From positions 1 through 44,824 of the forward strand of contig JBKQHQ010000125.1 in NCBI GenBank assembly GCA_052148715.1: a stretch of 44,824 nucleotides of DNA, in the 5' to 3' direction. The notes below the pieces were generated by a model. That model was not told the origin of the DNA and did not search any database. It saw nothing but the letters and a program-made list of their open reading frames with translations. Position numbers and translations under genes: made by a program. Shown here in pieces: positions 1 to 8,693 of the stretch (positions within the stretch are counted from its first letter, which is position 1; each line of letters opens with the position of its first letter). This stretch comes from JBKQHQ01 sp052148715 (lineage in GTDB: Bacteria > Pseudomonadota > Alphaproteobacteria > Rhizobiales > Xanthobacteraceae).

Positions 1-1
1 C

Positions 2-295
2 GAACGGCGATCTTACATATCCTCACGCGCCCTCTCGGCCGAAGCCTTCGCCGACGCCGTGCGAAGCCACTGGGCGATCGAGAACAACCTCCATTGGACC
101 CTCGACACCACCTTCAATGAGGATCTGTCACGCCTGCGAGCTGGTCACGGCGCCAAGAACATGGCCGTCATCCGCCACTTCGCACTCAACTTGGTCCGCC
201 AAGCCATCGACAAACGATCCATCAAAGCACGGCGAAAGCGCGCCTCTTGGGACCCGAAATATCTGCTTCAAATCCTCGATCCGCTTCCCCGTTAA
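2..295 (+). CDS. ISAs1-family transposase, C-terminal part (cut by window start)
   Basis: The reading frame is open from base 2 to a TAA at 293-295, so the gene begins outside the window. The visible 97 residues contain the segment RSHWAIENNLHW followed by an acidic stretch and RHFALNLVRQ. This is the typical C-terminal end of ISAs1-type DDE transposases, including the glutamate of the catalytic triad in WAIEN. A transposase of this family moves its element by cut-and-paste with short terminal inverted repeats. Whether the copy is complete cannot be judged here. It lies upstream of and on the same strand as the DUF815 gene, with 135 bases between stop and start codons, so its right end is close to a housekeeping region. 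Confidence 0.8.
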   Translation, partial: ERRSYISSRALSAEAFADAVRSHWAIENNLHWTLDTTFNEDLSRLRAGHGAKNMAVIRHFALNLVRQAIDKRSIKARRKRASWDPKYLLQILDPLPR

Positions 296-313
296 CCTGG
301 ACTCGTTGCCCTG
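296..313. repeat. Possible right terminal repeat of the ISAs1 element
   Basis: Directly after the transposase stop lies CCTGGACTCGTTGCCCTG. Read from the other strand it begins CAGGGCAACGAG, and an outward CAGGG end is plausible for this family. The left end is outside the window, so the match cannot be tested. Confidence 0.3.
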
Positions 314-430
314 GCTTGCCCGATCAGCGCCTTAGCGCATGATCCGGCGGGCCTTGTCCTGCGGCTTTGGGGGGCTCGAAGCTTGCGGGCCCGCGGCGAT
401 CCGATTAAGGAGCGACGCACAGAGCTTCGC

Positions 431-1366
431 ATGTCCCGATCCAAGCCGCCCTCGGCCAATGACGAAGAATCCGGCCCTCGGCTCGAGGCCGACGCGGACG
501 CGCTGACGCGCATCGCCACGGCGCTCGAGCGGTTGGCGCCACGTTCCCCCGCGGTTCCGGATTTCAGCCTCGCGGACGCGTTCGTGTGGCATCCGGAAGG
601 CCTGCGGCCGACGCCGGTGCGGCGCGTCAACCGGGTCGCCATGACGCTGCTCAAGGGGATCGATCGCGTGCGCGACACCCTGGTGGAGAATACCGAGCGG
701 TTCGCGCGCGGCCTGCCCGCCAACAACGCACTGCTCTGGGGCGCGCGCGGGATGGGCAAATCGTCGCTGGTAAAGGCGGTGCATGCCAGCATCAATGCCT
801 TGAGCGAGCAGGACCGCGCGGTGGGCCGCACGATCCTCATTGAAATTCACCGCGAGGACATCGAAAGCCTGCCTGACCTCATGGCGGTGCTGCGCGGCGC
901 GCCGGAGCATTTCATCGTGTTCTGCGACGACTTGTCGTTTGATGCCGACGACACCTCGTACAAATCGCTCAAAGCGGTGCTGGAGGGCGGCATCGAAGGA
1001 CGACCGGACAACGTGCTGCTCTACGCCACCTCCAACCGCCGCCACCTGCTGGCGCGCGAGATGATGGAGAACGAACGCTCAACCGCGATCAATCCGGGCG
1101 AGGCGGTCGAGGAAAAAGTGTCGCTGTCCGACCGCTTCGGCCTGTGGCTCGGGTTCCATCGCTGCAGTCAGGATGAGTACCTATCCATGGTCGAAGGCTA
1201 TGTGGCGCATTTTCGCATCCCGCTCACTGGAGAGGAGCTCCGGCGCGAAGCGCTCGAATGGGCCACCACGCGGGGCTCGCGATCGGGCCGCGTCGCTTGG
1301 CAGTACGTGCAGGACTTGGCCGGTCGCCTCGGCGTTTTGCTCAGCGAGCCGTCCGGGCGCCGCTGA
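431..1366 (+). CDS. DUF815-family AAA ATPase
   Basis: This is a cytoplasmic P-loop ATPase of unknown physiological role. The Walker A motif GARGMGKS is at about residues 104-111 and the Walker B region FIVFCDD at about 161-167, followed by the LSFD segment typical of DUF815. An arginine-rich segment near residue 200 (ATSNRRHL) resembles a sensor I region. I chose the ATG at 431 (311 residues). The TTG at 383 would add 16 basic residues without homology, although the AAGGAG near 410 is rather far from either start. The gene is convergent with the NlpD-like gene and leaves 86 bases between them. DUF815 beside an M23 lipoprotein and surE is a common order in Hyphomicrobiales, but no shared function is known to me. 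Confidence 0.85.
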   Translation: MSRSKPPSANDEESGPRLEADADALTRIATALERLAPRSPAVPDFSLADAFVWHPEGLRPTPVRRVNRVAMTLLKGIDRVRDTLVENTERFARGLPANNALLWGARGMGKSSLVKAVHASINALSEQDRAVGRTILIEIHREDIESLPDLMAVLRGAPEHFIVFCDDLSFDADDTSYKSLKAVLEGGIEGRPDNVLLYATSNRRHLLAREMMENERSTAINPGEAVEEKVSLSDRFGLWLGFHRCSQDEYLSMVEGYVAHFRIPLTGEELRREALEWATTRGSRSGRVAWQYVQDLAGRLGVLLSEPSGRR

Positions 1367-1452
1367 CCCGTGTCCGGCAACGCCTCCCGTTCGCGCGGTG
1401 GAGGCCGGTTCGCCGTCAAGCAGAAGGGCCGATCAAAAGCGGGCTGGCAGGC

Positions 1453-2772
1453 TCAGCCGCCACGGTCGAGAAAGGGCATCGGATCGACCGGCGTCGAGCC
1501 CTTGCGCACTTCGAAGTGCAACTGCGGCGAGGACACGCCGCCGGATTGGCCGGAGCGGGCGATCACCTGACCGCGCTTGACCGTGTCGTCGCGCTTTACC
1601 AACAACTCGCTGAGATGCGCATAGATCGTGCTGTAGCCGTTCGGATGCTTCACCAGCACGAGGTTTCCGTACCGTTTGATGGCGTTGCCGGCATAGGTCA
1701 CCACGCCATCCTCGGCAGCTTTGATGGGCGTACCTTCCGGCACCGAGAGGTTGATGCCGTCGTTCTGCTGGCCGTCGGGTGATTGCCCAAAGGGAGGGGA
1801 GATGACCTTTGCGCGCACCGGCCAGCGTAAGCTTGGCAGCGAACCGGTCGCGTCACTCTTGGGGTTGCCCGGAGTCTGCGGGTCCGGCACCTCTTTCAGG
1901 ATCTTTATCTTCGGAGCCGCGTCCCCCTCGGGGATATTCTTGCCTATAGGAGCCGTCGGCGGCACCTGGGGCTGCGGCGGCGTCGGCGCTTGCGCATGAA
2001 TTTGCGCGCCGGGGATGACCAGGCGGTCGGCAAGATTCACTTTGGTGTATGGCGCCATATGGTTGGTTCGCGCGAGCGCGATCAGCGGCTGGTGGTACTG
2101 CTTGGCAATCTTGATCAGGGTTTCGCCTGGAGCGACGATGTGCACGTACCCGCCCGGGGCGCTGGGAGTGCTCGGCGCGGTGTGATCCAACGGCGGTGTC
2201 GGTAGCGGCGGCGCGGGGATCGCGAGGGCGCGTCGCGGAATGACGAGCCGCTGTCCGGCGCGCGGCAAGCTGACCGTGCTCAAGCCGTTCGCCCGGCGGA
2301 TGGCCGCCGCCGGAACCCCGTATTTCCGGGACAGCGCGTCGATCGTTTCGCCGGCTCTGACGGTAATTGTGGCACCGCCATCCCGGGTCCACGGGGTGCG
2401 CGGTGCGGCAGGCGAAAGGGATCCGGTGATCTCAGGGGTGGCGTTGGGCGGGTATGGCGACAAGCCTTTGCCGCCGCCAACGGTCCCCTCCGGCGCCGTG
2501 TTCGCGCTCAGGCGCGGCGGCGGTGGTGGGGGCGGTGGCAGTGGAGCGGCCAAGGGCCGCGCTTCGACCCGAGCCGTCGGCGCAGCTTGGGCCGTGGAGC
2601 CGGTGGCTTCGCCGGTCCCCGCGGTCTCCCGCGCGCTGTAGGGGCTTGAAAAGGGATTTTGGCCAAGCCTCGTCGAATCCGAGCTACAGCCGGCGCCGAG
2701 GATCGCGGTCAGCACCAGCGCAGCCCATGTCGGCCACGCGCGTGCCTGGGACAACCTAAACGACAAAGGCAT
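1453..2772 (-). CDS. nlpD: NlpD-like LysM/M23 lipoprotein, probably a non-catalytic amidase activator
   Basis: This is a 439-residue envelope protein. A lipoprotein signal ends with the lipobox LGAGC (Cys29). A proline-rich linker (residues 60-130, with a run of prolines around 79-86) leads to two LysM peptidoglycan-binding repeats (about 136-178 and 209-254) and a C-terminal M23/LytM domain (about 315-435). In catalytic LytM enzymes zinc is held by H-x3-D and an HxH pair. Here those places read N337, N341 and Q417-L-H419, with H386 kept. The same kind of loss occurs in E. coli NlpD, which activates AmiC rather than cutting peptidoglycan. I therefore infer an activator of cell-separation amidases. 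In many proteobacteria nlpD follows surE and pcm. Here a two-component pair on the other strand separates it from surE. Confidence 0.85.
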   Translation of the reverse strand: MPLSFRLSQARAWPTWAALVLTAILGAGCSSDSTRLGQNPFSSPYSARETAGTGEATGSTAQAAPTARVEARPLAAPLPPPPPPPPRLSANTAPEGTVGGGKGLSPYPPNATPEITGSLSPAAPRTPWTRDGGATITVRAGETIDALSRKYGVPAAAIRRANGLSTVSLPRAGQRLVIPRRALAIPAPPLPTPPLDHTAPSTPSAPGGYVHIVAPGETLIKIAKQYHQPLIALARTNHMAPYTKVNLADRLVIPGAQIHAQAPTPPQPQVPPTAPIGKNIPEGDAAPKIKILKEVPDPQTPGNPKSDATGSLPSLRWPVRAKVISPPFGQSPDGQQNDGINLSVPEGTPIKAAEDGVVTYAGNAIKRYGNLVLVKHPNGYSTIYAHLSELLVKRDDTVKRGQVIARSGQSGGVSSPQLHFEVRKGSTPVDPMPFLDRGG

Positions 2773-3239
2773 ACCTACTCACTCGTACGCTACGAAACTG
2801 GCGGCGAGTAAATACCTGCGGGAGTAAACAAGGCTTTAAGTCTTAAAAAGCCGCGCATTAACGTTAATTCCGGCCGGAAAACCTCGATAATTCACGGACT
2901 TGGCCACCCAGCGAGGAGACGAAGCGAACGCTGATCAAGGCTTCCGAGGTGAGCCCTTCTTGGCGCCTGGTAACCTTGCTCAGGATTTGCGTACCCGAGG
3001 GCGGGCAAAGCCTAACCAGCATGGGTCTCGCCCGCGACGAGGGTGCTCCGCGAAAGCACTCTTGGCCTGCCGACCGCGCAAGGCTTCGTAAACCGCACGG
3101 CGCATTTGCCGACCGTTGGTTGGGAACCAAGGTCCACGGAGATGGATTAAGAAGCAGGGGCAAGGTTCCGTTGCAAGCATCCGCGCCGGTCAGACAATAC
3201 GTAGCAGGGGTCACCGATTGCCTCGTGGGCGGAGGCAAG
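2773..3239. other. Divergent intergenic region between nlpD and the HWE kinase
   Basis: These 467 bases hold the promoters of two divergent genes. A GGCTTTAAG/CTTAAAAAGCC imperfect hairpin lies at about 2832-2852 and two adjacent perfect palindromes follow at 2858-2879. An open frame runs in from 2949 into the kinase, but its encoded peptide shows no domain and lacks a good ribosome site. I treat it as leader rather than protein. Confidence 0.5.
2858..2879. promoter_or_regulatory. Two back-to-back palindromes, candidate operators
   Basis: TTAACGTTAA (2858-2867) is immediately followed by TTCCGGCCGGAA (2868-2879), and both are perfect palindromes. They lie 86 bases upstream of the nlpD start and some 360 bases upstream of the kinase start. 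The first also resembles the TTAA half-sites used by CtrA, but the N7 spacing of a full CtrA site is not present. No regulator can be named. Confidence 0.35.
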
Positions 3240-5372
3240 ATGGGTGTCCGCATGCGCGCGACGGATTGGTCGCAAACACCGCTCGGCGCCGCCGACAGCT
3301 GGCCGCAGAGCCTACGGACTACGGCAAGCCTCTGCCTGGAATGCCGAACCGCCGTCTTCCTGGCGTGGGGACCTGAACTCGTCATCCTCTGCAATGATGA
3401 GTGCGCGGCAATCCTCGGCGACCAGCATCCAGCGGCGCTGCGCGAGGCTGGCCGCGGGGCTTGGCCCGACCTTTGGGCGGTCGTGGGGCCGATGCTCGAA
3501 GGCGTCATGCAAAACGGACAGGCAACGCAGTCGCGCGACCTGCTGTTGATGACCAGCCGGAACGGTTTCAGCGAGGAAACCTATTTCTCCTTCGCATGCT
3601 CTCCGGTTCGAGACGAAAGCGGCGGTGTGGGCGGAGTCTTCACGTCCGTGACCGAGACGACGAAAAAGGTCGTCTGTGAACGACGCCTGCGCGCGCTCGC
3701 CGAGCTCGGCGGCGTAACCGCCGAGACCGAAGACGAGGCTATTCGTGCGTGCCTCACTCTCCTCCAAGCCCACGCAGCCGATGTCCCGGTTGCACTGCTC
3801 TATCGCCTGGACGGAAAGGATCAACGAGCCGTGCTGCAGGGCACGGCCAAGGTCGATCGTGGAGCACCTGCCGATATCGTTGAGCTTGGCTCTGGAACGT
3901 GGCATTTCGCCGACCTTGCGCAAGGCCGGTCGAAGCTTGTGCGCGACCTGCCGGCGCCCATTGCCGAAACGCTGCGCTCTCCGTGGAACGATCCGATCCA
4001 TGCGGCCCTCCTCGCGCCAATCCTGGCCGGCGCCGAGCAGGAGATTCATGCGGCGATTGTCCTTGGCGTCAGTCCAAGACAGAAGCTCGACGCCGAGTAC
4101 GAAGATTTCCTCAAGCTTGTCGCCGGCCATGTCGGCGCCGCGGTCGCCAAGGCCCGCTTAGCCGAACAGCAGCGCGCGTGCGGCATGCCGCTCGCCGGAA
4201 TCGAGCGCGAGGAAACGCGCACGCTCGAGATCCTGCACCGCATCGGGGCCGCCCTGGCCGACAATCTCGATCTTGAGCGGATCGTGCAAACCGTCACGGA
4301 CGCGGCGACGTCGCTTGCGGGAGCTCAGTTCGGCACCTTCTTTTACAATGTGGTGGACGACAAAGGTGAAGCGGATACGCTTTACACAGTCTCGGGCCTT
4401 GCAGGCGAGAGCTTCTCCAAGCTTCCAATGCCGTGCAGTACAGCCCTTTTCGACCCAACCTTCCGCAGCCACGGCGTCATCCGGTCGCCCGACATTCGGC
4501 AGGATCCGCGCTACGGAAAAAATGCGTCGCATCTTGGTATGCCGCATGGCCCTTTGCCGGTCGCCAGCTACCTAGCGATCCCCGTCGTCTCCCGTTCCGG
4601 CGAGGTGCTCGGTGGCCTCTTCTTCGGCCATGAGCAACCCGGCATGTTCACCGGACGGGTGGAGCGGCTGGTCGCCGGAATTGCCGCGCAGGCCGCGATC
4701 GCCATCGACAACGCGAACCTTTTCCGCGCCGCGCAGACCGAACTCGCCGAGCGTCGCCGGGTCGAGCAGCACCAAGAATTGTTGCTCGCGGAGTTGAACC
4801 ACCGGGTGAAGAATACGCTGGCCATCGTGCTGTCGATCGCCACCCAGACACTGCGCCACGCCGATTCCGCGGAGATCTTCCGCGCCGGGTTCGAAGCCCG
4901 CATCATGGCGCTCGCCGAGGCGCACAACTTGCTCACCGACGGAAACTGGGAAGGGGCTTCGCTGCGGGCCATCCTCGAGCGGGTGCTCGGTCCCTACCGA
5001 GCCGAGGGAAGGCAACGATTTCATATCGAGACCGAGAATGACGTGCGGCTGGGGCCACAGACGGCGGTGGCGATGGTCATGGCCTACAGCGAGCTCGCCA
5101 CCAACGCCGCGAAATACGGCGCGCTGTCGGGCGATTACGGTAGCGTCAATGTTGCATGGTCGGTCAACCGCGGCGAGAAACCGCCACGTCTGCGGATCAA
5201 GTGGGAGGAGACCGGGGGACCGCGCGTTAACGAGCCTTGCCGCAGCGGCTTTGGATCGCGGCTGATCCGCGGACTCTCGCATGATGCATCCGGCAAAGTC
5301 GACATGAAGTTCCTGGAAACAGGTTTGGTGTGCATGTTCGACCTACCGCTAACGACAGGAGATCGGGCATGA
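3240..5372 (+). CDS. HWE-family sensor histidine kinase with PAS-like and GAF domains
   Basis: This is a 710-residue soluble sensor kinase. The N-terminal PAS-like module begins RATDWSQTPLG and is of the sort found in many bacterial hybrid sensors. Two GAF-like domains follow (about 140-300 and 318-490), then a short helical linker and an HWE kinase core. The phosphoacceptor is H521 in LNHRVKN, the N box is SELATNAAK (617-625), and the family W-x-E motif is W655-E656-E657. The family name-giving histidine of the N box (normally HELATN) is serine here (S617). I saw no membrane segment. I chose the ATG at 3240 because GGAGG ends five bases before it; an ATG at 3252 is possible. The stop overlaps the receiver start (ATGA at 5369-5372), so the two are translated together and form a two-component pair. 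The signal is unknown. Confidence 0.85.
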   Translation: MGVRMRATDWSQTPLGAADSWPQSLRTTASLCLECRTAVFLAWGPELVILCNDECAAILGDQHPAALREAGRGAWPDLWAVVGPMLEGVMQNGQATQSRDLLLMTSRNGFSEETYFSFACSPVRDESGGVGGVFTSVTETTKKVVCERRLRALAELGGVTAETEDEAIRACLTLLQAHAADVPVALLYRLDGKDQRAVLQGTAKVDRGAPADIVELGSGTWHFADLAQGRSKLVRDLPAPIAETLRSPWNDPIHAALLAPILAGAEQEIHAAIVLGVSPRQKLDAEYEDFLKLVAGHVGAAVAKARLAEQQRACGMPLAGIEREETRTLEILHRIGAALADNLDLERIVQTVTDAATSLAGAQFGTFFYNVVDDKGEADTLYTVSGLAGESFSKLPMPCSTALFDPTFRSHGVIRSPDIRQDPRYGKNASHLGMPHGPLPVASYLAIPVVSRSGEVLGGLFFGHEQPGMFTGRVERLVAGIAAQAAIAIDNANLFRAAQTELAERRRVEQHQELLLAELNHRVKNTLAIVLSIATQTLRHADSAEIFRAGFEARIMALAEAHNLLTDGNWEGASLRAILERVLGPYRAEGRQRFHIETENDVRLGPQTAVAMVMAYSELATNAAKYGALSGDYGSVNVAWSVNRGEKPPRLRIKWEETGGPRVNEPCRSGFGSRLIRGLSHDASGKVDMKFLETGLVCMFDLPLTTGDRA

Positions 5373-5767
5373 TTGCTGCCGCCGCGGAAGAGCCGAGCCG
5401 ATCACGTTGCGACCAGCGCGTCCTCGTGGTCGAGGACGAGTTCCTGATTCGAATGTTGCTGGAAGACATGCTCGACGAGCTTGGCTACGCAGTCGCAGGC
5501 ATTGCTGGACGCCTCGACGAGGCCGCCGAAATGGCCAAAAGCGGCGCCTTCGACCTCGCCATTCTCGATGTCAATCTCGACGGCGAGGACGTCTTTCCGG
5601 TCGCCGACATCCTCGCCGGTCGCGGGGTGCCCTTCGTCTTCGTCACCGGCTACGGCGGGCGCGGACTCCCCGAGCCCTATTTCACCCGCCCCACCCTACA
5701 AAAGCCATTTCAGATCGACGATCTCGGCAAGACGCTCGGCGCGTTTTTCGCCGGCCGCGAGTTATAG
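5369..5767 (+). CDS. Single-domain response regulator
   Basis: This 132-residue receiver has no output domain. The acidic pocket is E22-D23, the phosphorylated residue is D67 (LAILDVNLDG), the switch threonine is T93 and the conserved lysine is K112 (QKPF). Its start overlaps the kinase stop by four bases, which strongly suggests the HWE kinase phosphorylates it. Receiver-only partners of HWE kinases usually act as phosphate sinks or relay to other proteins such as PhyR-type regulators. Which applies here cannot be seen. Only 16 bases separate it from the convergent surE gene. Confidence 0.9.
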   Translation: MIAAAAEEPSRSRCDQRVLVVEDEFLIRMLLEDMLDELGYAVAGIAGRLDEAAEMAKSGAFDLAILDVNLDGEDVFPVADILAGRGVPFVFVTGYGGRGLPEPYFTRPTLQKPFQIDDLGKTLGAFFAGREL

Positions 5768-5783
5768 GCAGACCACGTTTTGT

Positions 5784-6548
5784 TCAACCAAACAGCTGCG
5801 CCAGCGCGGTCATGAAGGGCTCGTCGGTGAGATTCAGTCGCAGCGGCGTCACGGCGATGCGGTTATGCGCCAGTGCCGCAAGGTCGGTGCCGTCGCGCGG
5901 CTCCGGTTGAGCTTCGCGCGCAAAGGCGATCCAGTAGTAGGGATTGCCGCGGCCGTCGTAGCGCGGCTCGATGTGCAGGAGCTCCATGTCGCGCTTACCC
6001 TGCGACGTGATGGCGATCCCGGTCACGGCCTCGGGCGGGCAATCGGGAAAATTGACGTTCACGAGCACATCGCGCGGGACGCCGGTTTTGAGCACGCGTT
6101 GGATCAGATCCGGCGCATAACGCAAGGCGGTCGGCCAATGCGGCTCTTTGCGCGAGCCGCCGCGGTAGGCTTGCGACAAGGCGAAGGACGCAATGCCGAG
6201 CACGGCTCCTTCCATCGCGCCGGCGACGGTTCCGGAATAGGTCACATCCTCAGCGGCGTTGCGGCCCCGGTTGACGCCGGACAGGACGAGGTCGGCGCGC
6301 TTTGCGCCGAGAAGGTTGCGCACGCCCATGATCACGCAGTCGGTCGGTGTGCCCTTCACGGCAAAGCGGCGCTCGCCGATTTCGCGCAGCCGGAGCGGAT
6401 CGTTGAGCGACAGGGAGTGCGAGACGCCCGACTGGTCGTATTCCGGCGCGACAACCCAGACGTCGTCCGACAGCGCACGGGCGATCTGCTCGCATATTTC
6501 CAGCCCTGGCGCGTGAATGCCGTCGTCGTTGGTGACCAGAATGCGCAT
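5784..6548 (-). CDS. surE: 5'/3'-nucleotidase SurE
   Basis: SurE is a metal-dependent phosphatase that dephosphorylates nucleoside 5'- and 3'-monophosphates. The protein (254 residues) starts MRILVTNDDGIHAPG, which carries the Asp-Asp metal ligands. It continues with APEYDQSGVSHSLSL and the SGVNRGRNAAEDVTYSGTV segment holding the conserved Asn and the substrate loop. Length and motifs are those of a normal enzyme. The ATG at 6548 lies four bases after the serS stop, so the two genes are probably translationally coupled at the end of the long minus-strand run. The pcm gene that often follows surE is missing here. A related methyltransferase lies at 40.1 kb. Confidence 0.97.
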   Translation of the reverse strand: MRILVTNDDGIHAPGLEICEQIARALSDDVWVVAPEYDQSGVSHSLSLNDPLRLREIGERRFAVKGTPTDCVIMGVRNLLGAKRADLVLSGVNRGRNAAEDVTYSGTVAGAMEGAVLGIASFALSQAYRGGSRKEPHWPTALRYAPDLIQRVLKTGVPRDVLVNVNFPDCPPEAVTGIAITSQGKRDMELLHIEPRYDGRGNPYYWIAFAREAQPEPRDGTDLAALAHNRIAVTPLRLNLTDEPFMTALAQLFG

Positions 6549-6552
6549 GACG

Positions 6553-7833
6553 TCAGCTGCCACCCAAGTGGGTCAAGCCGCCCATATAGGGCCGCAGCAC
6601 CTCAGGCACGGCGATCGCCCCGTCGGCCTGCTGGTAGTTCTCCATCACCGCGATCATCGCCCGACCAACCGCGACGCCGGAACCGTTCAGCGTATGGAGA
6701 TGCCGCACCGCTCGCCCCTCATGGGTTCGGTAGCGGGCGCTCATGCGGCGAGCCTGGAACTCGCCGCAGATCGAGCACGAGGAGATCTCGCGATAGGCCC
6801 CCTGCCCCGGCAGCCATACCTCGATGTCATAGGTCTTTTGCGATGCAAAGCCCATGTCGCCGGTGCACAGGGTGACGACCCGGTAGTGCAGCTCGAGCCG
6901 GCGCAAGACTTCCTCGGCGCAAGCGAGCATGCGCTCATGCTCGTCGCGGCTCTGCTCGGGCGTCGTGATGGAGACGAGCTCGACCTTGGTGAACTGGTGC
7001 TGACGGATCATGCCGCGCGTATCTCTACCCGCAGCGCCCGCCTCGGCGCGAAAGCACGGCGTGCAAGCGGTCAGCCGCAGCGGAAATACATCCTCCTCGA
7101 GGATCTGCTCGCGCACCAGATTGGTCAGCGGCACCTCGGCGGTCGGGATCAGCCAGAGCTCCGTTGTCGTGCGAAACTGATCGTCGGCGAATTTCGGCAG
7201 TTGTGCCGTACCGAACATCGTATCATCGCGGACCAGAAGCGGCGGGCTGACCTCAGTGTAGCCGTGCTCGGTCGTGTGCAGGTCGAGCATGAACTGGCCA
7301 AGCGCGCGTTCGAGGCGCGCGAGTTGGCCTTTGAGCACGACGAAGCGGGCGCCGGACAGCTTTGCCGCGGTCTCGAAGTCCATGAGGCCCAGCGCTTCGC
7401 CGAGCTCGAAATGTTGCTCGGGACGAAAGTCGAAATCGCGCTTGGCACCAAACCGATGATGCTCGACATTGTCGTCGGCGTCCTTGCCGTCGGGCACATC
7501 GTCGAGCGGCGTGTTGGGTATGGCCGCAAGCCGCTGGCGCAGTTCATCCTCGGCGCGTTGGGCCTCCCGTTCGAGCTCCGGGATGCTGGTCTTAAGCGCG
7601 GCAACTTCCGCCATGAGCGCCGTCGCGCCGGCTTCGTCCTTGCCGGCCTTCGCCTGACCGATTTCCTTCGAGGCGACGTTGCGCCGCGCCTGGGCCGCCT
7701 CGAGCTTGGCGATGGCGGCGCGGCGTCTCTCGTCGACCTCCAAGAGCTCGCCCGCTTGCGGCTCGAGGCCGCGCCGTTCAAGGCCGCGCTCGAACGTGTC
7801 GGCGTTCTCGCGGATCCACTTGATGTCGTACAT
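6553..7833 (-). CDS. serS: Seryl-tRNA synthetase
   Basis: This class II aminoacyl-tRNA synthetase charges tRNA-Ser and, for selenocysteine, tRNA-Sec. The 426-residue protein begins MYDIKWIRENADTFERGL. It has the long N-terminal coiled-coil arm that grips the tRNA variable arm (about residues 25-105). The class II motifs follow: the motif 2 region has TPCFRAEAGAAGRDTRGMIR and motif 3 has NGSGVAVGRAMIAVMEN. The start at 7833 fits the family. Upstream codons would add a basic peptide that homologues lack. It lies 59 bases after tatC and four before surE in the same orientation. Confidence 0.97.
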   Translation of the reverse strand: MYDIKWIRENADTFERGLERRGLEPQAGELLEVDERRRAAIAKLEAAQARRNVASKEIGQAKAGKDEAGATALMAEVAALKTSIPELEREAQRAEDELRQRLAAIPNTPLDDVPDGKDADDNVEHHRFGAKRDFDFRPEQHFELGEALGLMDFETAAKLSGARFVVLKGQLARLERALGQFMLDLHTTEHGYTEVSPPLLVRDDTMFGTAQLPKFADDQFRTTTELWLIPTAEVPLTNLVREQILEEDVFPLRLTACTPCFRAEAGAAGRDTRGMIRQHQFTKVELVSITTPEQSRDEHERMLACAEEVLRRLELHYRVVTLCTGDMGFASQKTYDIEVWLPGQGAYREISSCSICGEFQARRMSARYRTHEGRAVRHLHTLNGSGVAVGRAMIAVMENYQQADGAIAVPEVLRPYMGGLTHLGGS

Positions 7834-7892
7834 GCGACGTCCCGAATTCGGCCTGACCGGATGCGCCGGTCGATCCGCGACGAGCGAAAGGC

Positions 7893-8693
7893 TCACTCGG
7901 CGGGGTTGGCAGGAGCAGCCGCGCCGCCGGTCCCGGCTTGGGCTTTCTTCTCGACGATTCGCACGGCCCAGATCGCGCCCTCGTAGAGAAGCAGGAGCGG
8001 TACCGCAAGCGTCGCCATGCTGATGAGGTCCGGCGGGGTGAGAACGGCAGCGATCGCCGTGATGGCTAGGATTGCATATCGGCGTTTGTCGCGCAGCTGC
8101 TGCGACGTGATGATGCCGACGCGACCGAGCAGTGTGAGGATCACCGGAAGCTGGAAGGCGACGCCGAACGCGAGCGTCAATGCCATCATCAGCGAGAGAT
8201 ATTCCCCGACCTTGGGCAGCAGCGCGATCTCGGCGTGGCCGGCATCGCCGAGCTGCTGCATGCCGAGCGAAAACCGCACCAGCGTCGGCATGACGAGGAA
8301 GTACACCATCGCGGCGCCGAGCACGAAGAAGAACGGCGTCGCGATCAGATAGGGCAGAAAAGCCTGGCGCTCATGCCGATAAAGACCCGGCGCCACGAAC
8401 ATGTAGAGCTGCGTGGCAATGACGGGAAACGACAAAAAAGCGGCGCCGAACATCGCCAACTTGAGCTGGGTGACGAAGTATTCCAGTAGTGCCGTGTAGA
8501 TGAATTTGGACTGCTCCGGCCCTGCCACCCAGACAAACGGCCAGACCAGGACATTGTAGATCTGCTTGGCAAAAATGAAGCAGAGAAAGAACGTGATGAA
8601 AAACGCGATTAGGGCCTTGATCAGCCTGGACCGCAGCTCGATCAGGTGCTCCATCAAGGGCGCTTTCGTCGCCTCGATGTCCTCGTGCGTCAT
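7893..8693 (-). CDS. tatC: Sec-independent protein translocase subunit TatC
   Basis: TatC is the inner-membrane receptor of the twin-arginine pathway. It binds the RR signal peptide with TatB and recruits TatA to move folded proteins. The 266-residue protein starts with the conserved cytoplasmic segment MEHLIELRSRL, whose Glu contacts the twin arginines. Six hydrophobic helices follow, together with the conserved FVAPGLYRHER loop after the second helix. The alanine- and proline-rich C-terminal tail is not conserved. Its start overlaps the tatB stop by four bases (8690-8693). Confidence 0.97.
   Translation of the reverse strand: MTHEDIEATKAPLMEHLIELRSRLIKALIAFFITFFLCFIFAKQIYNVLVWPFVWVAGPEQSKFIYTALLEYFVTQLKLAMFGAAFLSFPVIATQLYMFVAPGLYRHERQAFLPYLIATPFFFVLGAAMVYFLVMPTLVRFSLGMQQLGDAGHAEIALLPKVGEYLSLMMALTLAFGVAFQLPVILTLLGRVGIITSQQLRDKRRYAILAITAIAAVLTPPDLISMATLAVPLLLLYEGAIWAVRIVEKKAQAGTGGAAAPANPAE

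Noticed and set aside
2949..3239. 97-residue N-terminal extension of the HWE kinase
   Set aside because: The peptide has no domain character, and the GGAGG before 3240 supports the later start.
5481..6875. Long plus-strand frame opposite surE and serS
   Set aside because: It is antisense to two well-conserved genes. Its peptide is rich in Arg/Ala/His without domain pattern, as expected for high-GC antisense frames.
6517..7986. 489-codon plus-strand frame opposite serS and tatC
   Set aside because: It mirrors serS codons and has no ribosome site or recognisable motif.
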